A DNA stretch of 64,000 bases from Paraburkholderia bryophila. GTDB lineage: Bacteria; Pseudomonadota; Gammaproteobacteria; Burkholderiales; Burkholderiaceae. Of this stretch, positions 16,531 through 25,554 are shown one piece after another; the first letter of the stretch is position 1; each line of letters opens with the position of its first letter. The translations under genes were made by a program, and so were the position numbers. The stretch lies in the NCBI RefSeq assembly GCF_013409255.1, contig NZ_JACCAS010000001.1, positions 4,092,001 to 4,156,000 of the forward strand, written 5' to 3'. The notes below the pieces were generated by a model. The model saw only the letters and a list, made by a program, of their open reading frames with translations, was not told the DNA's origin and searched no databases.

Positions 16531-18116
16531 AGCAAACTCCCGGCGGCTACCGTGCTCGCCAATACTTCGAGAGGAATGCTCTCGGCGATGTCAAGCAGCG
16601 ACTTCAGGTCCGGTTGCCGATATGCGTCGAAATGTGTGTGGCCGTGTCGGTAAACAACGGTGTAGGCACCTGGAACGAGACTTCCACGCGGGAAAATATG
16701 AAAGTCGAGCAGTTCCCTACTTGCGCGCTCTATGCGGGCATATATCAGGAAATCTACAGGGAAACAGTCCGGCCAGCGAGCAACCCAGTACGGCTCATGG
16801 CCGCCGATAAGCCATGGGCTGCGCGCAACGAGCTTCAGTCTCAACGAGCCATCGACGCTAAGCGTGTCGGTGTGCTTCTCGTATCGCACCTCATGGTTTC
16901 GACATTGCAGCGCTTGAATAGTGACCTCCGCGACCCGCTTCTCCATGACGCGCTCGACAAAGCGATTCTCGGACCGAACGGGGTCCAGGTTCGGTGTGTA
17001 GCCTATTGTCTTGTACGCCTCGTTGAGGCTTCCAAACTCGCGCATCACCTGCTCCACGGAAGGCCCGCTACGGTAGTGCTTTAACGTCGCCTGGCTGAGT
17101 TTGCCGGCGCGTTTGATGACCTTATATAGGCCGTCAGTAATCTCGGCTCTCGTGGGTCTGCGCCGGGCTCGCTCCATTTTTTGCTGCACGGTGGCGAAGA
17201 TGCGTTTGTCGACAACAGGCTTGAACGCATTCGGCACGCGTATCCAGTCCTGCTCAGGGACCCGCTCCCATGGGCCGGCCAATTTCGAAGTGGTGCGACT
17301 GTAGACGTTACTGCCGATGTACGCCTCATTGTGGAGGATTTTGCGAATGTTCTGGCCTTGCCACGGCCGAGCCCAACCATTGCAAATTCCGAAATCATTG
17401 AGACGTCGCGCGATTGCGGTCGCTGAAATTGGCTGCGCTGCGTACCACTCGAAGATTTTTCGAACTACCGCAGCTTCGTTGCCGGCCGCCGGCGCCACAA
17501 TAACCCGGTCGGTCTGGATACTCTTATATTCGTATCGTTCAAGGGGATGCCTGACGTGCCGGTCGCCATCAACAAGGATGCGGCGCAGCCCATAACCGGG
17601 TGGCCCTCCTGCATGGAAGCCGCGCCGTACGTTGAGGCAGAGGCCCAGGAAAACCTTGCGCGACATTTCGCGGCTGAACTCGCCGGCCATCGCCCGTTTC
17701 AGCGCCTTTAGCACCGAGGCAGCGGGGCTTCCATCGTTTTGAAAAGGCTCGGCAACGTAGATGACGTTCACGCCTGCCCGGCGGCACGCATACTCGTAGA
17801 AGGCTGCTTCGTCGACGTCCTGGAATCGTCCCCATCGGCTCACGTCATATACGAGCACGGTGCTGAATCTGCGCGCCGGACTTTCGACGTCCAATAGCAA
17901 CTGTATAAGTGCCGGACGCTCTCGCAGGGTCAAACCGCTGATGCCCGCATCCTCGTAATCGCGAACGATGCGGAAGCGATGAGTGGCCGCGTAGTCGGCG
18001 ATGGCTTGCCGCTGGAAAACTGGTGAATATTCCTGACGGTCGGTCGACATGCGGATGTACTGCGCGGCGCGAAAGGGCACAGCGGGGTTTGCTCGACGAG
18101 TCCGCGCGGAAGGCAT
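16527..18116 (-). CDS. large serine recombinase
   Basis: The protein has 529 residues. The resolvase catalytic domain has YIRMSTDRQ (nucleophile S24, with R22 and R28), then DYEDAGISG, VYDVSRWGRF and GEFSREMSRKVF. The Recombinase domain follows (GFHAGGPPGYGLRRIL, ISATAIARRLND, WQGQNIRKILHNEAYIGSNVY). No Cys pairs of the usual zinc ribbon are visible. Instead there is a domain ending with HTHFDAYRQPDLKSLLDIAESIP. Large serine recombinases integrate and excise phages and ICEs. This one heads a three-gene operon. Confidence 0.88.
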   Translation of the reverse strand: MPSARTRRANPAVPFRAAQYIRMSTDRQEYSPVFQRQAIADYAATHRFRIVRDYEDAGISGLTLRERPALIQLLLDVESPARRFSTVLVYDVSRWGRFQDVDEAAFYEYACRRAGVNVIYVAEPFQNDGSPAASVLKALKRAMAGEFSREMSRKVFLGLCLNVRRGFHAGGPPGYGLRRILVDGDRHVRHPLERYEYKSIQTDRVIVAPAAGNEAAVVRKIFEWYAAQPISATAIARRLNDFGICNGWARPWQGQNIRKILHNEAYIGSNVYSRTTSKLAGPWERVPEQDWIRVPNAFKPVVDKRIFATVQQKMERARRRPTRAEITDGLYKVIKRAGKLSQATLKHYRSGPSVEQVMREFGSLNEAYKTIGYTPNLDPVRSENRFVERVMEKRVAEVTIQALQCRNHEVRYEKHTDTLSVDGSLRLKLVARSPWLIGGHEPYWVARWPDCFPVDFLIYARIERASRELLDFHIFPRGSLVPGAYTVVYRHGHTHFDAYRQPDLKSLLDIAESIPLEVLASTVAAGSLL

Positions 18117-18320
18117 GTGACATGTCCAACGACAGCACAGGTCAGTAGTAGTGCGTTTGAGCGAGAAGTCAAGGCAAGTCGAAGTCGGCTTCTGAAATAC
18201 GCTGCCCCAGTTTTTAGCGATTGCCCAACCGCAGGACCGTTGCGGGCCTTAGATACGCGGCTACGCTCTGGGCAGCTTAAAGCCAGTCCTCGCAGCCTTG
18301 CGAATCATTCCTCTCCGTGA

Positions 18321-18494
18321 CTCTGGAACATCTCATGGGCAATCGTCGAGGATGGCGTGAAGATTCGTGTGCCGCGGCCGCAGTTCCAAGAGTCTGACGC
18401 GACAGGCTGCAACTGGAACATGACTTACTTCGGCAACGCAGTCGGCTTCGAGCGCAACATCGGGGGTGTGCTCAAGGCCGCGCGTGCGGAATGA
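18321..18494 (+). pseudogene. C-terminal gene remnant
   Basis: An open frame without a start codon reads WAIVEDGVKIRVPRPQ, GCNWNMTYFGNAVGFER, NIGGVLKAARAE, then stop. Codon use and the ordered, aromatic sequence look like a real protein end, but I cannot name the family firmly. It is upstream of the large zinc-finger membrane gene and may be debris from recombination. Confidence 0.4.
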
Positions 18495-18594
18495 GAGGTT
18501 GCATCTTAGCTGGTCCGCTTGGCTTCGAATCTTGACTTCAAACTCAAGGTCCGGCTAAAGATAGCGTTGAGCATGTCGTTATATCAAGGGACCG

Positions 18595-20511
18595 ATGCCA
18601 AAAGCGGGATTCCGAGAAAGCTCAACAATGTCAAACGTACAACTCGGCCGTCAAGGCCTCCGCCTGCTAGAGAACCTCCGGCATCTGTTTGTCGGTAATC
18701 ACGTTGATGCAAATGGCATTAAAGCAACCGCCGAGACTATAGACAGTTATTTAGTCAGCGCCTTCGTTACCTGGCGCTTTGAACACGACATCACGACATC
18801 TACGTCGAAGGGGAATGCTGCGATTGCCGGCGGACATTTCGATTACCGTTCCAATGATTACCAGAATCACCTTCAAAAGCTTTGTCAGCAGGCTGTGCGC
18901 AACCGAGACATCCGGGGGTCGTTCATGCAGCGGGTCGATGCCGCTCGTTCGACATCGCTGGAATGGTCAACTACCTCTCGAGTCGTCCACGACTTCGGCT
19001 CGTACTCCGTCTTCAGGCAATGCAGCGGATGTCGCGGTAGCGGTAAAGTCTCTTGCAGCGGTTGTTCTGGGGGCGGCAAGCGAAGTTGTGGAGGATGCGG
19101 GGGCATCGGCTGGCGAAGTCGTGTCGTTACTCATACGCGGTGGAACGGTCGTCAGAATGAAACCTATTCTCAAACTGTAAGAGATACCTGCGGCTCTTGC
19201 GGAGGAGGAGGGCGAGTTGTCTGCACATACTGCGGTGGGTCGGGACGTCAGACATGCGGCGCATGTGCAGGGAACGGGTTCTTCACCGATATATCACGAG
19301 TTCAAGCCATCGCAAGACCTCGGTGGAGCGTTCCAACTCACACCGGCCTCGCGTCGGAGCTTCTTGTGAGAGCGCTTGTTGCCCGAGGACCTGCGGCTGC
19401 GAGCGCGCTCGTCCCGTTTGACCTTGCGGAAACGGGCTATAACCAGAACGACAACTGGGTCGTCCGGTACGAGGGGACCGCAGAGGTAGTGGAGCTCGGA
19501 TTGGACGTGGTTGAGAGCAACTACATCGTAGCAGCCGTTGGTGCGAACGTGATTCCGATTACGACGCCCCCGGTCTTCGACCAACTATTGCAGCCGGAAC
19601 TTAAATCAATCAACGGGTTGTACACCGTAAAAGGTAACCCTTCTAAGCTTAAACGCGAAGCGAAGAATCTCTTTACCATGTTTCGAGGCGTGCCGGTACT
19701 CGATAGCTGTCTGCAGGCAGTAGCTAGGCTGGGGAAAGGCGGGCGCTCCGAGCCTGGCTCGGCTATCACTGTCGTGGCTCAAGGATTCATATCGCCTGAT
19801 GCAGCGAAATCGATTGGCGATGCGATGCTGCACGTGCTTGACAGGGTGTCTCCTGCGAATTCTCGAACGGCATGGGTGGTTGTCGGTGCGGTTCCTGTCT
19901 TTGGGGCATTTTTCGCCACCGCTAACAGCTTCAACGCGTTATCGCCCACCGCACATTGGTCGGCATTGATACCCCTAGCATCTGCGATGATGGGGTCGGT
20001 CCTGGCGGTGCTTCTGGTTTCACCCGCAGCATGGCTCCTCAGTGCGTTTGTCAGCCACCTGATGCGACTGAGGGTCCCACCGGAGTATCGACAGCGAGGT
20101 CGCAACTGGGCTCCTTTGAAGAAAGCATGTGGGTTGTCGCTCACTTCGTCTTTTGTAGGGGCGCTCTACGGTTTCGCCGGAGCAATGCACTGGGTGCCAA
20201 GCGTACGCGATTCGGCCGAACCCATAGTCACATATGCTATCGCGCACACTGCGCCTGGAACTGAGGTTAGCCAATACCTGACCCGACTCGTGACCTTCCA
20301 GACGAACGTGTCTCCGACAAGCGCTATGACAGAAAGCGAGACGGTGCGTGACGTGCAGCGCTATCTGATTGTGCATAATTATTTGCACGGCTTGCCGGAC
20401 GGGAATATGGGGCCGCGCACAGTCTCTGCAATTGCCAAGTATGAGCGGCGTGAGCATCTGAATTCATGGATACCGGCTTCCGAACTTCTTGCGTACATGA
20501 GGCGGCACTGA
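18595..20511 (+). CDS. membrane protein with DnaJ-like zinc-finger repeats and a peptidoglycan-binding-like C-terminus
   Basis: The protein has 638 residues. After a helical N-terminal domain of about 135 residues come six CxxCxGxG-type units (CSGCRGSG, CSGCSGGG, CGGCGGIG, CGSCGGGG, CTYCGGSG, CGACAGNG), more than the four of DnaJ. A beta-rich domain follows. Residues about 420-530 hold three membrane segments. The C-terminus (VRDVQRYLIVHNYLHGLPDGNMGPRTVSAIAKYE) resembles the PF01471 peptidoglycan-binding fold. AAGGGA precedes the first ATG. No J domain is present, so this is not a co-chaperone of the usual type. The function is unknown. Confidence 0.8.
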   Translation: MPKAGFRESSTMSNVQLGRQGLRLLENLRHLFVGNHVDANGIKATAETIDSYLVSAFVTWRFEHDITTSTSKGNAAIAGGHFDYRSNDYQNHLQKLCQQAVRNRDIRGSFMQRVDAARSTSLEWSTTSRVVHDFGSYSVFRQCSGCRGSGKVSCSGCSGGGKRSCGGCGGIGWRSRVVTHTRWNGRQNETYSQTVRDTCGSCGGGGRVVCTYCGGSGRQTCGACAGNGFFTDISRVQAIARPRWSVPTHTGLASELLVRALVARGPAAASALVPFDLAETGYNQNDNWVVRYEGTAEVVELGLDVVESNYIVAAVGANVIPITTPPVFDQLLQPELKSINGLYTVKGNPSKLKREAKNLFTMFRGVPVLDSCLQAVARLGKGGRSEPGSAITVVAQGFISPDAAKSIGDAMLHVLDRVSPANSRTAWVVVGAVPVFGAFFATANSFNALSPTAHWSALIPLASAMMGSVLAVLLVSPAAWLLSAFVSHLMRLRVPPEYRQRGRNWAPLKKACGLSLTSSFVGALYGFAGAMHWVPSVRDSAEPIVTYAIAHTAPGTEVSQYLTRLVTFQTNVSPTSAMTESETVRDVQRYLIVHNYLHGLPDGNMGPRTVSAIAKYERREHLNSWIPASELLAYMRRH

Positions 20512-20720
20512 ACTGTTGAGCCCTAAGTCAGGCTGGCGGTAGGGGGCATTATGAGCCGCGTTAAGGCAGGCAGACGCTGCCAATGTAGCATCGGGGCAGT
20601 TTCGGCATTTTCGATTCGAGTCTCTTATGGTGGAGGTGGCGCCATATAGACCATCTGACGGCAGCTATTCAGGTCGTCGGCCTGAAGGTCTGCCGCTTAG
20701 CTCCGATGGCGCCCCGCGTG

Positions 20721-21632
20721 CTAGATTGACTCAGGAGTACCATTTGGGCCAAGTCCGAACCCGCCGCCGTCGTTGTCATCATCTGTACGAGCTGGCGCCG
20801 CCTCCATGACTCTCGGGGCCATCTTCGCCGGAGCGGCAGGCGCCAACGCCTTGCCTGCAGCTGCTGCCGGTGCCGGCTTGGCGCCGCGATTCGTTTTCGT
20901 TTTCGATTTGAAGAGCGCCTCAGGGTCTCCACCGGGCCCTGGGCCGAAGTCGCCGGGCGCGGTCGCACCCACACCTTCGACGGGCATACAGGCAGACTCG
21001 GGTTCGCCAGAAGGCCCCGGCCCAAAGTCGTTGATGGTTTGTGTCGCCCCGGCCAGCCCCCGAGGTTTGGCCACGTTGCCACTCGAGCCTGCCGCTGAAC
21101 GCTTGCTCGTTGCAGGGCGTACAGGCGCCTTACGCATAGAGGCAGTACTCGCGGCTTTTGAAATGCTTTTGCCAGCGGTCAGCTTGTCTTGCTCGGCGGT
21201 CTCGGGCGCTGCCGACAACTTTCTCTTTGCCTCGGTCCGAGCGGGAGCAGGACTGCGGGAGGCAGGTTTGACCTTCGCAGGTGGTGATGGCCTCGATGTG
21301 GCAGCCGCTCCGCTCACTTGAGTTTTGGATGACTCAACTGGCTTTGCTGGAGCTTTCGAGAATGCCCGTGCGGTTGACTTTGCGGATACCTCAGGACCGG
21401 CCTTCGTCCGTGGGACGGATTTCGCCGTCTTGGTAGGCGTTGCCAGCTTCGTTGGTTTTTCCGCAGCAGGCTTGGCTTTTGACGGCGCTGTCTCCTTTGG
21501 TGCTGGAGCAGCCTTCGCACGCGACGCGGGCGTGGCCATCACAGTCGACTTCGCCTTGGCTCTAGATACCGTGCCTTTGGCCGTGCCGGATGTTTTGGCC
21601 GCCTTCGCGGGCTTTCTCAGGTTCGTTGGCAT
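20721..21632 (-). CDS. Lys/Ala/Pro-rich low-complexity protein with FGPGP repeats
   Basis: The protein has 303 residues. The first 200 are rich in Ala, Lys, Pro, Ser and Thr (for example KAKSTVMATPASRAKAAPAP), like H1-type or AlgP-like nucleic-acid-binding tails. Three copies of a motif follow: DFGPGPSGEPES, DFGPGPGGDPEA and, at the very end, GFGLGPNGTPES, separated by acidic and basic linkers. It begins 47 bases after the lipoprotein gene and may share its operon. A nucleoid-associated or polyanion-binding role is inference. The repeated motif could be a docking tag. Confidence 0.7.
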   Translation of the reverse strand: MPTNLRKPAKAAKTSGTAKGTVSRAKAKSTVMATPASRAKAAPAPKETAPSKAKPAAEKPTKLATPTKTAKSVPRTKAGPEVSAKSTARAFSKAPAKPVESSKTQVSGAAATSRPSPPAKVKPASRSPAPARTEAKRKLSAAPETAEQDKLTAGKSISKAASTASMRKAPVRPATSKRSAAGSSGNVAKPRGLAGATQTINDFGPGPSGEPESACMPVEGVGATAPGDFGPGPGGDPEALFKSKTKTNRGAKPAPAAAAGKALAPAAPAKMAPRVMEAAPARTDDDNDGGGFGLGPNGTPESI

Positions 21633-21679
21633 CGCATCCTCCGTGCAGCATCAGCTGTGTCTAGTGGGCAATAGTCCTT

Positions 21680-23083
21680 TCAGGTACCGGCGGAAGATGC
21701 AGCACCAGCCGCATTCGCGCCGGCCGCGGGTGGCTTGGGTTTGGAGGCTCCGCCTCCAGCGAAGAGTTCGAAGCCCCTGTATCCAATCACAACTGGCGAT
21801 GCGAAGCGTCTGCTCATGATGACGCCAGTCCCATGTCCGTTGACAATCGAAATCTGTACGCCGGGAAACTGAAGAGGCGCAGTGTTATCGTTGCCCATTT
21901 GTTTGGCGAACTGGTTGAGCTGGGCAAGAAAGGCGGTGGCTTCGGCAATCGTTGGAGTCGATGCGGGTATCGCAGCATCGGCCGCCGGCTGATTTCCGGG
22001 CTTCGGTGCGCCGCTAGCCTCCGGCGCGCTCGCCGTTTTGGTGCCGCTTGCGGCCCCAGGGTTCAGGAATTTGTCAAATGCGCTCATTACTTTGGACTGG
22101 CTTGAACCGGCTGCGTAGTTCAGACCGACTGCAGCGGTACCGCCTGTCTCGCTGCTGTAGGTGATGCTCACATCGATGGCACGCGCTGCGTAGACCTCCG
22201 ATACAACTTCAAGCGCCGGTGCAGCGCCGTTGGCGCAGAAGTTAGGGGAGTTGGCATCGAAGAGCTGCTTCACTGCGGCGATATCTCCCACGCCGCTCCT
22301 CTGTTCCAAGGCAAATTCAGTCCAAAGGTCAGAGTCCGGCAATCCGTAGGACTCGGTTTGTGGGACGGACACAGAAATATTCTGCGCGGAGTCGTAGCTT
22401 AGACCGGCTTGCGCCAAAACGGACGGGAACGGAATCAGAGCCGAGGCCTGCGCCTTGGTGACTGAAACCGAGAAGAACTCTGGCATCGATACTGGCATGA
22501 GCGCCTTAAGCTGGTTCCCTTCGAAGATACCAGCGGTTCTCACCGGTGGCGCGGGCAAAGCCTTAGGCGCTGCTGCCGGCGCTCTCGCTACCGGGGCTTT
22601 CACCTTCTTTTTAGGCGCCGCCGGGGCTGCCGCGGCCGCAACGTCGGAGGAGGCGGCTGCGGCTGGAGTGCTTACCGCTTGAGGAGCGGAGGCAAAAGGA
22701 ATTACAGGCATTTGCACACGAGTCAGATAATACTTCGATAGCAACCCGGGCACTGCCGGTTTGCCGGCGGCGGCTGGCTGGTCGACGATGTTCATAAGCC
22801 TGCCAAGGAACATCGATTTGTGATTGCGTCGAGGCGGCTGTTCGATGGTCGACGGATTTGGCGCTGGAGGCGTGTCGGCGCTGATGTTGCAAACCATGTA
22901 CAGGTCGCCAACCTGTACGTCTGCGCGAGGCGGGAACACGGGGAATATAGCGAACTGCCGCATCTGGTCGGACCACTGGTCGGACACGGTGTTCCGGGAG
23001 TTAAATCCCGGCTGCGCACAGCCCGCAAGAATGGAAGCCCCTGCCACGCCGACCTTAAGATGCCACCGCACGGTTGCTATCAT
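21680..23083 (-). CDS. putative lipoprotein with Ala/Pro-rich linker
   Basis: The protein has 467 residues. MIATVRWHLKVGVAGASILAGC carries a lipobox (ILAGC), so the mature protein should start at Cys22. The N-terminal domain (DQMRQFAIFPVFPPRADVQVGDLYMVC) leads into an Ala/Pro/Lys linker, then a globular domain with IFEGNQLKALMPVSMPEFFSV and VSITYSSETGG. It ends in a low-complexity Ala/Pro tail. An ATG 21 bases upstream exists, but the chosen one fits the signal peptide and has GAGAG upstream. The family is unrecognised. Confidence 0.75.
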   Translation of the reverse strand: MIATVRWHLKVGVAGASILAGCAQPGFNSRNTVSDQWSDQMRQFAIFPVFPPRADVQVGDLYMVCNISADTPPAPNPSTIEQPPRRNHKSMFLGRLMNIVDQPAAAGKPAVPGLLSKYYLTRVQMPVIPFASAPQAVSTPAAAASSDVAAAAAPAAPKKKVKAPVARAPAAAPKALPAPPVRTAGIFEGNQLKALMPVSMPEFFSVSVTKAQASALIPFPSVLAQAGLSYDSAQNISVSVPQTESYGLPDSDLWTEFALEQRSGVGDIAAVKQLFDANSPNFCANGAAPALEVVSEVYAARAIDVSITYSSETGGTAAVGLNYAAGSSQSKVMSAFDKFLNPGAASGTKTASAPEASGAPKPGNQPAADAAIPASTPTIAEATAFLAQLNQFAKQMGNDNTAPLQFPGVQISIVNGHGTGVIMSRRFASPVVIGYRGFELFAGGGASKPKPPAAGANAAGAASSAGT

Positions 23084-23634
23084 TATCGCTCTCGCTCGAA
23101 GCAATACCGCGAAATTGTAGGAGACTGAGCAACAATGGATATGAGGTTTACTTCGGATAATGAAATAATTTTTGAATTTATGCGAATGCTTAATGGACTA
23201 GGCGTGGCAAGACACTTTCGGGAAAAAAGCCGCGAGCAACTGACCCACGCCAAAACAAAAATTCTTTCTCGGCGCGGTAATTGAAACAAGGCAGTTTGTG
23301 TGTGGGGTGAAATGAAAATACGGTAACCCCAGGAAGCCAGACCAGTGTTCGAGAATGGAAAGAGTCAGGTCCGGGAAGTCGTCTTTTCCTGTTTCAGGAA
23401 AACCCGCGTGTCACTGCGACTGGAGAAGGGTGGCAAATTTCCAAAGGTATTTTTTGCTTTAGAGGTCTACGGCCCTCTGCATCGGGAAAGAACCGCGTAG
23501 GCGTACTGCTTTGAACGTGGTAGCTTGAATGACGGTGGCGCATGGTATCTGCGGTCGTTTCGGTTCTTGTATTCATCGTTTTCTGGACTCAGGCCTGCGC
23601 GGTATATTCGCCGGCCTCGTTTCGGGGCAATCGA
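23084..23634. other. intergenic, AT-richer, no gene seen
   Basis: This is the divergent promoter space between the lipoprotein and the receiver-like membrane protein. The stretch 23140-23260 is visibly AT-richer than its surroundings. No hairpin or operator pattern was resolved. Confidence 0.4.
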
Positions 23635-24504
23635 ATGGCAGAATCTGAGCAACAGACTAAAGCAGCGGGACAGACAGGTGCCGGGCAAGACAGTACGCCA
23701 GCGGATAAGCCGTCGAAGCTAATCGCCTTCTTACCGGTGGCCCCAAAGTTGGGCTGGCTCATTTTCGCAATCTGTGCCTTCATCGCTCTATATCCTGGAA
23801 TCCACGACGCGTTCCCCCGACTGCTAGAGCGGGTCCATTCCGTCAAACTTCCAGGTGATATCGAGTTCGCGTTCCAGGAGCTTGGTGAATCCGCAGAACA
23901 TGCCTCTTCAGAGACGGCGGCCATGCTGACGGGAAGTGAGCTCAGTTCCCTTCAAAAGCGCGCGACGCTTCTACTACCAGCTCTGCAAGGTGTTCGCATT
24001 CTCTGGTTGGACAGCTATCCAGATGGCAACAGGGTCGAGGTCAAGCTATTCACCGCGCTGGGGCTGAAAGTCGATTATGTGAACTCGTTCGAGGATGCTT
24101 ACGCCCACCTTCGGCGAGGACAATATGGCATCCTGATTACGAGCATCCGCGTGCCCGACCCTAGCTCGACCACGGGGTCCAACATATGTGGCGGTCAAGA
24201 GTTCCTCGACACGGTTTGTAGGGTGCCGTACGCTTCTAGCCGCGCGCCGGCCATCATCTATTCTTATGGTTTTTCGCAGGCTGAGGGTGTGCCACCGAGC
24301 GTATACGGCGTAGCCCGTAGCAGGGCGCAGCTCGTGCAGTTGGTCCTCGACATTGTCGAAAGAGGATTCCCTCAGGCAGAGTGTGCCAAAAGGTCTAACG
24401 ACGCCGACCCTGAGCTCAAACCGACAAATTGTCCGGCGCGCAAAACGGGCACCGCCGCGCCGGGAGCTAAGTCCAAGGCAGCGGCCTCCCGGGGGCGCAA
24501 TTAG
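23635..24504 (+). CDS. single-pass membrane protein with receiver-like domain
   Basis: The protein has 289 residues from MAESEQQTKAAGQTG. After a polar N-terminus there is one hydrophobic segment (LGWLIFAICAFIALYPGI). A coiled stretch with SLQKRATLLLPALQ follows, then a Rossmann-like domain starting GVRILWLDSYPDGNRVEVKLFTALGLKVDYVNSFEDAYAHLRRGQYGILITSIRV. That pattern follows a response-regulator receiver with D (LWLD) in place, but the phosphoacceptor position reads S (ILITS), so it is probably not phosphorylated. An ATG 93 bases earlier is possible and would add a hydrophobic N-terminus. The role is unknown. Confidence 0.65.
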   Translation: MAESEQQTKAAGQTGAGQDSTPADKPSKLIAFLPVAPKLGWLIFAICAFIALYPGIHDAFPRLLERVHSVKLPGDIEFAFQELGESAEHASSETAAMLTGSELSSLQKRATLLLPALQGVRILWLDSYPDGNRVEVKLFTALGLKVDYVNSFEDAYAHLRRGQYGILITSIRVPDPSSTTGSNICGGQEFLDTVCRVPYASSRAPAIIYSYGFSQAEGVPPSVYGVARSRAQLVQLVLDIVERGFPQAECAKRSNDADPELKPTNCPARKTGTAAPGAKSKAAASRGRN

Positions 24505-24916
24505 TTCGTATCCATCGAATAAAGACACACAGGCCTCGCGTGGTGAGTTGCCACCGGTGCCACGCCCCCGGTCTTCATATGGTCCGGACGAGAGTGCATC
24601 AAATTCAGGTCCTTTGAAGCCAAATCTGTTCTGGCTGGTTCAGCTGATAGTTAGCCTTGCAATTGAGTGGTCGTTGGTGGTGTGCCTGCGCCGCAGTATC
24701 GCTCTCCTGGCGTTGACGATGGTTGCAAAACTCGTCGTCAGCGCGGTGTACTTATTGCTCTTTGTGCGCCACTCGCGCTGGCCACTTCCGCTTTGTGGTA
24801 TCGGTGCAATAGAGTTATTTTCATATGTGTTACCGGAAAACGTCGAACGGCTGGGCTTTGCTTGCGAGTTTGAGGTCAACCAACCGAACCACGTAATGTG
24901 TTCGGTCAGGTCATGA
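24353..24916 (+). CDS. possible small membrane protein overlapping the previous gene
   Basis: This frame runs 187 codons, of which the first 50 overlap the previous gene in another phase. The C-terminal 90 residues hold two or three hydrophobic segments (LFWLVQLIVSLAIEWSLVVCL, ALLALTMVAKLVVSAVYLLLF), which look real. The true start may be a TTG or GTG near 24550. The family is unrecognised. The next small exported gene starts just after it. Confidence 0.4.
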   Translation: MSKEDSLRQSVPKGLTTPTLSSNRQIVRRAKRAPPRRELSPRQRPPGGAISSYPSNKDTQASRGELPPVPRPRSSYGPDESASNSGPLKPNLFWLVQLIVSLAIEWSLVVCLRRSIALLALTMVAKLVVSAVYLLLFVRHSRWPLPLCGIGAIELFSYVLPENVERLGFACEFEVNQPNHVMCSVRS

Positions 24917-24922
24917 ACGACG

Positions 24923-25075
24923 ATGGATAAACAATACAAACGCAGTATCAGCCGGCGCTTGCGCGTGGCCCTGCTGGCGGCAATTGCCGTCGGTTCAGCA
25001 TCCGCATTAGCGGCGAGCTTCGACAGCGGTCATATGCGTCTGCCTGACGAAAAGGCGGTAGGGACGCAATCATGA
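24923..25075 (+). CDS. small exported peptide, 50 residues
   Basis: The frame encodes MDKQYKRSISRRLRVALLAA, continuing IAVGSASALAASFDSGHMRLPDEKAVGTQS. It has a basic N-terminus, a hydrophobic core and an ASA/LAA cleavage region, a convincing signal peptide followed by only about 20 mature residues. It follows directly after the membrane-protein frame at 24916. An AGG lies a little far upstream, so translation start strength is uncertain. Confidence 0.45.
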   Translation: MDKQYKRSISRRLRVALLAAIAVGSASALAASFDSGHMRLPDEKAVGTQS

Positions 25076-25115
25076 AGCGACGCTAGAGCCGTGAGAGGCC
25101 CTCAACAGAATCAGG

Positions 25116-25369
25116 TCACGGGTCGAGACGATGCCAACACTGGTTTAACTCCTCAAGCTCGTCTTCAGGTATCGGTCTGACATCGATGCCACAATCGGTC
25201 AGCACTATGACTAGGTTTTCGCGACGCAAAACCGCGGACGCGTCTGCTTTCCTCAATGCATCACAAGCCGTAAAGAAGACCGTCCGGAGATGGACGGGAC
25301 TATCCCGTATTGCGGGACTTTACTGTCGCAAATGGCTTTTACGCCGGGACGCTTAGGCGAATCGCTCAT
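25116..25369 (-). pseudogene. small protein gene with a frame change
   Basis: The frame from ATG 25369 reads MSDSPKRPGVKAICDSKVPQ but stops early. Near 25260 a second phase becomes clearly protein-like (VFFTACDALRKADASAVLRR, ENLVIVLTDCGIDVRPIPEDELEELNQCWHRLDP, stop) and has no start of its own. Joining the two by one shift gives a protein of about 84 residues. The family is unrecognised. A sequencing error, a recent mutation or a coincidental first frame are all possible. Confidence 0.4.
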
Positions 25370-25454
25370 GCTCAACCTACACAAGCACCTCGAAGCATAG
25401 CCCGACACCTCACCTGACTGGCCGACATTGCCTGGCCACCTCTCCTTGAAGCTT

Positions 25455-25472
25455 GGCCCTAGCGGGCTTTTT
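25455..25472 (+). terminator. weak terminator-like hairpin
   Basis: GCCC-TAGC-GGGC followed by TTTTT. The stem is only 4-5 bp, so this is tentative. It lies 80 bases before the start of the small zinc-ribbon operon and would separate it from upstream transcription. Confidence 0.3.
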
Positions 25473-25554
25473 ACGTTTTGCGGTTTACCCTGATACGGCT
25501 AAAGTCGACGGCACGCCTAATCTTGAGGATGGCCAGGCACTTGGAGGAGGTAAC

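Noticed and set aside
20773..21819. Long plus-strand frames opposite the Lys/Ala/Pro-rich gene
   Set aside because: High-GC low-complexity DNA gives open antisense frames; the minus-strand reading has the start, repeats and composition of a real protein.
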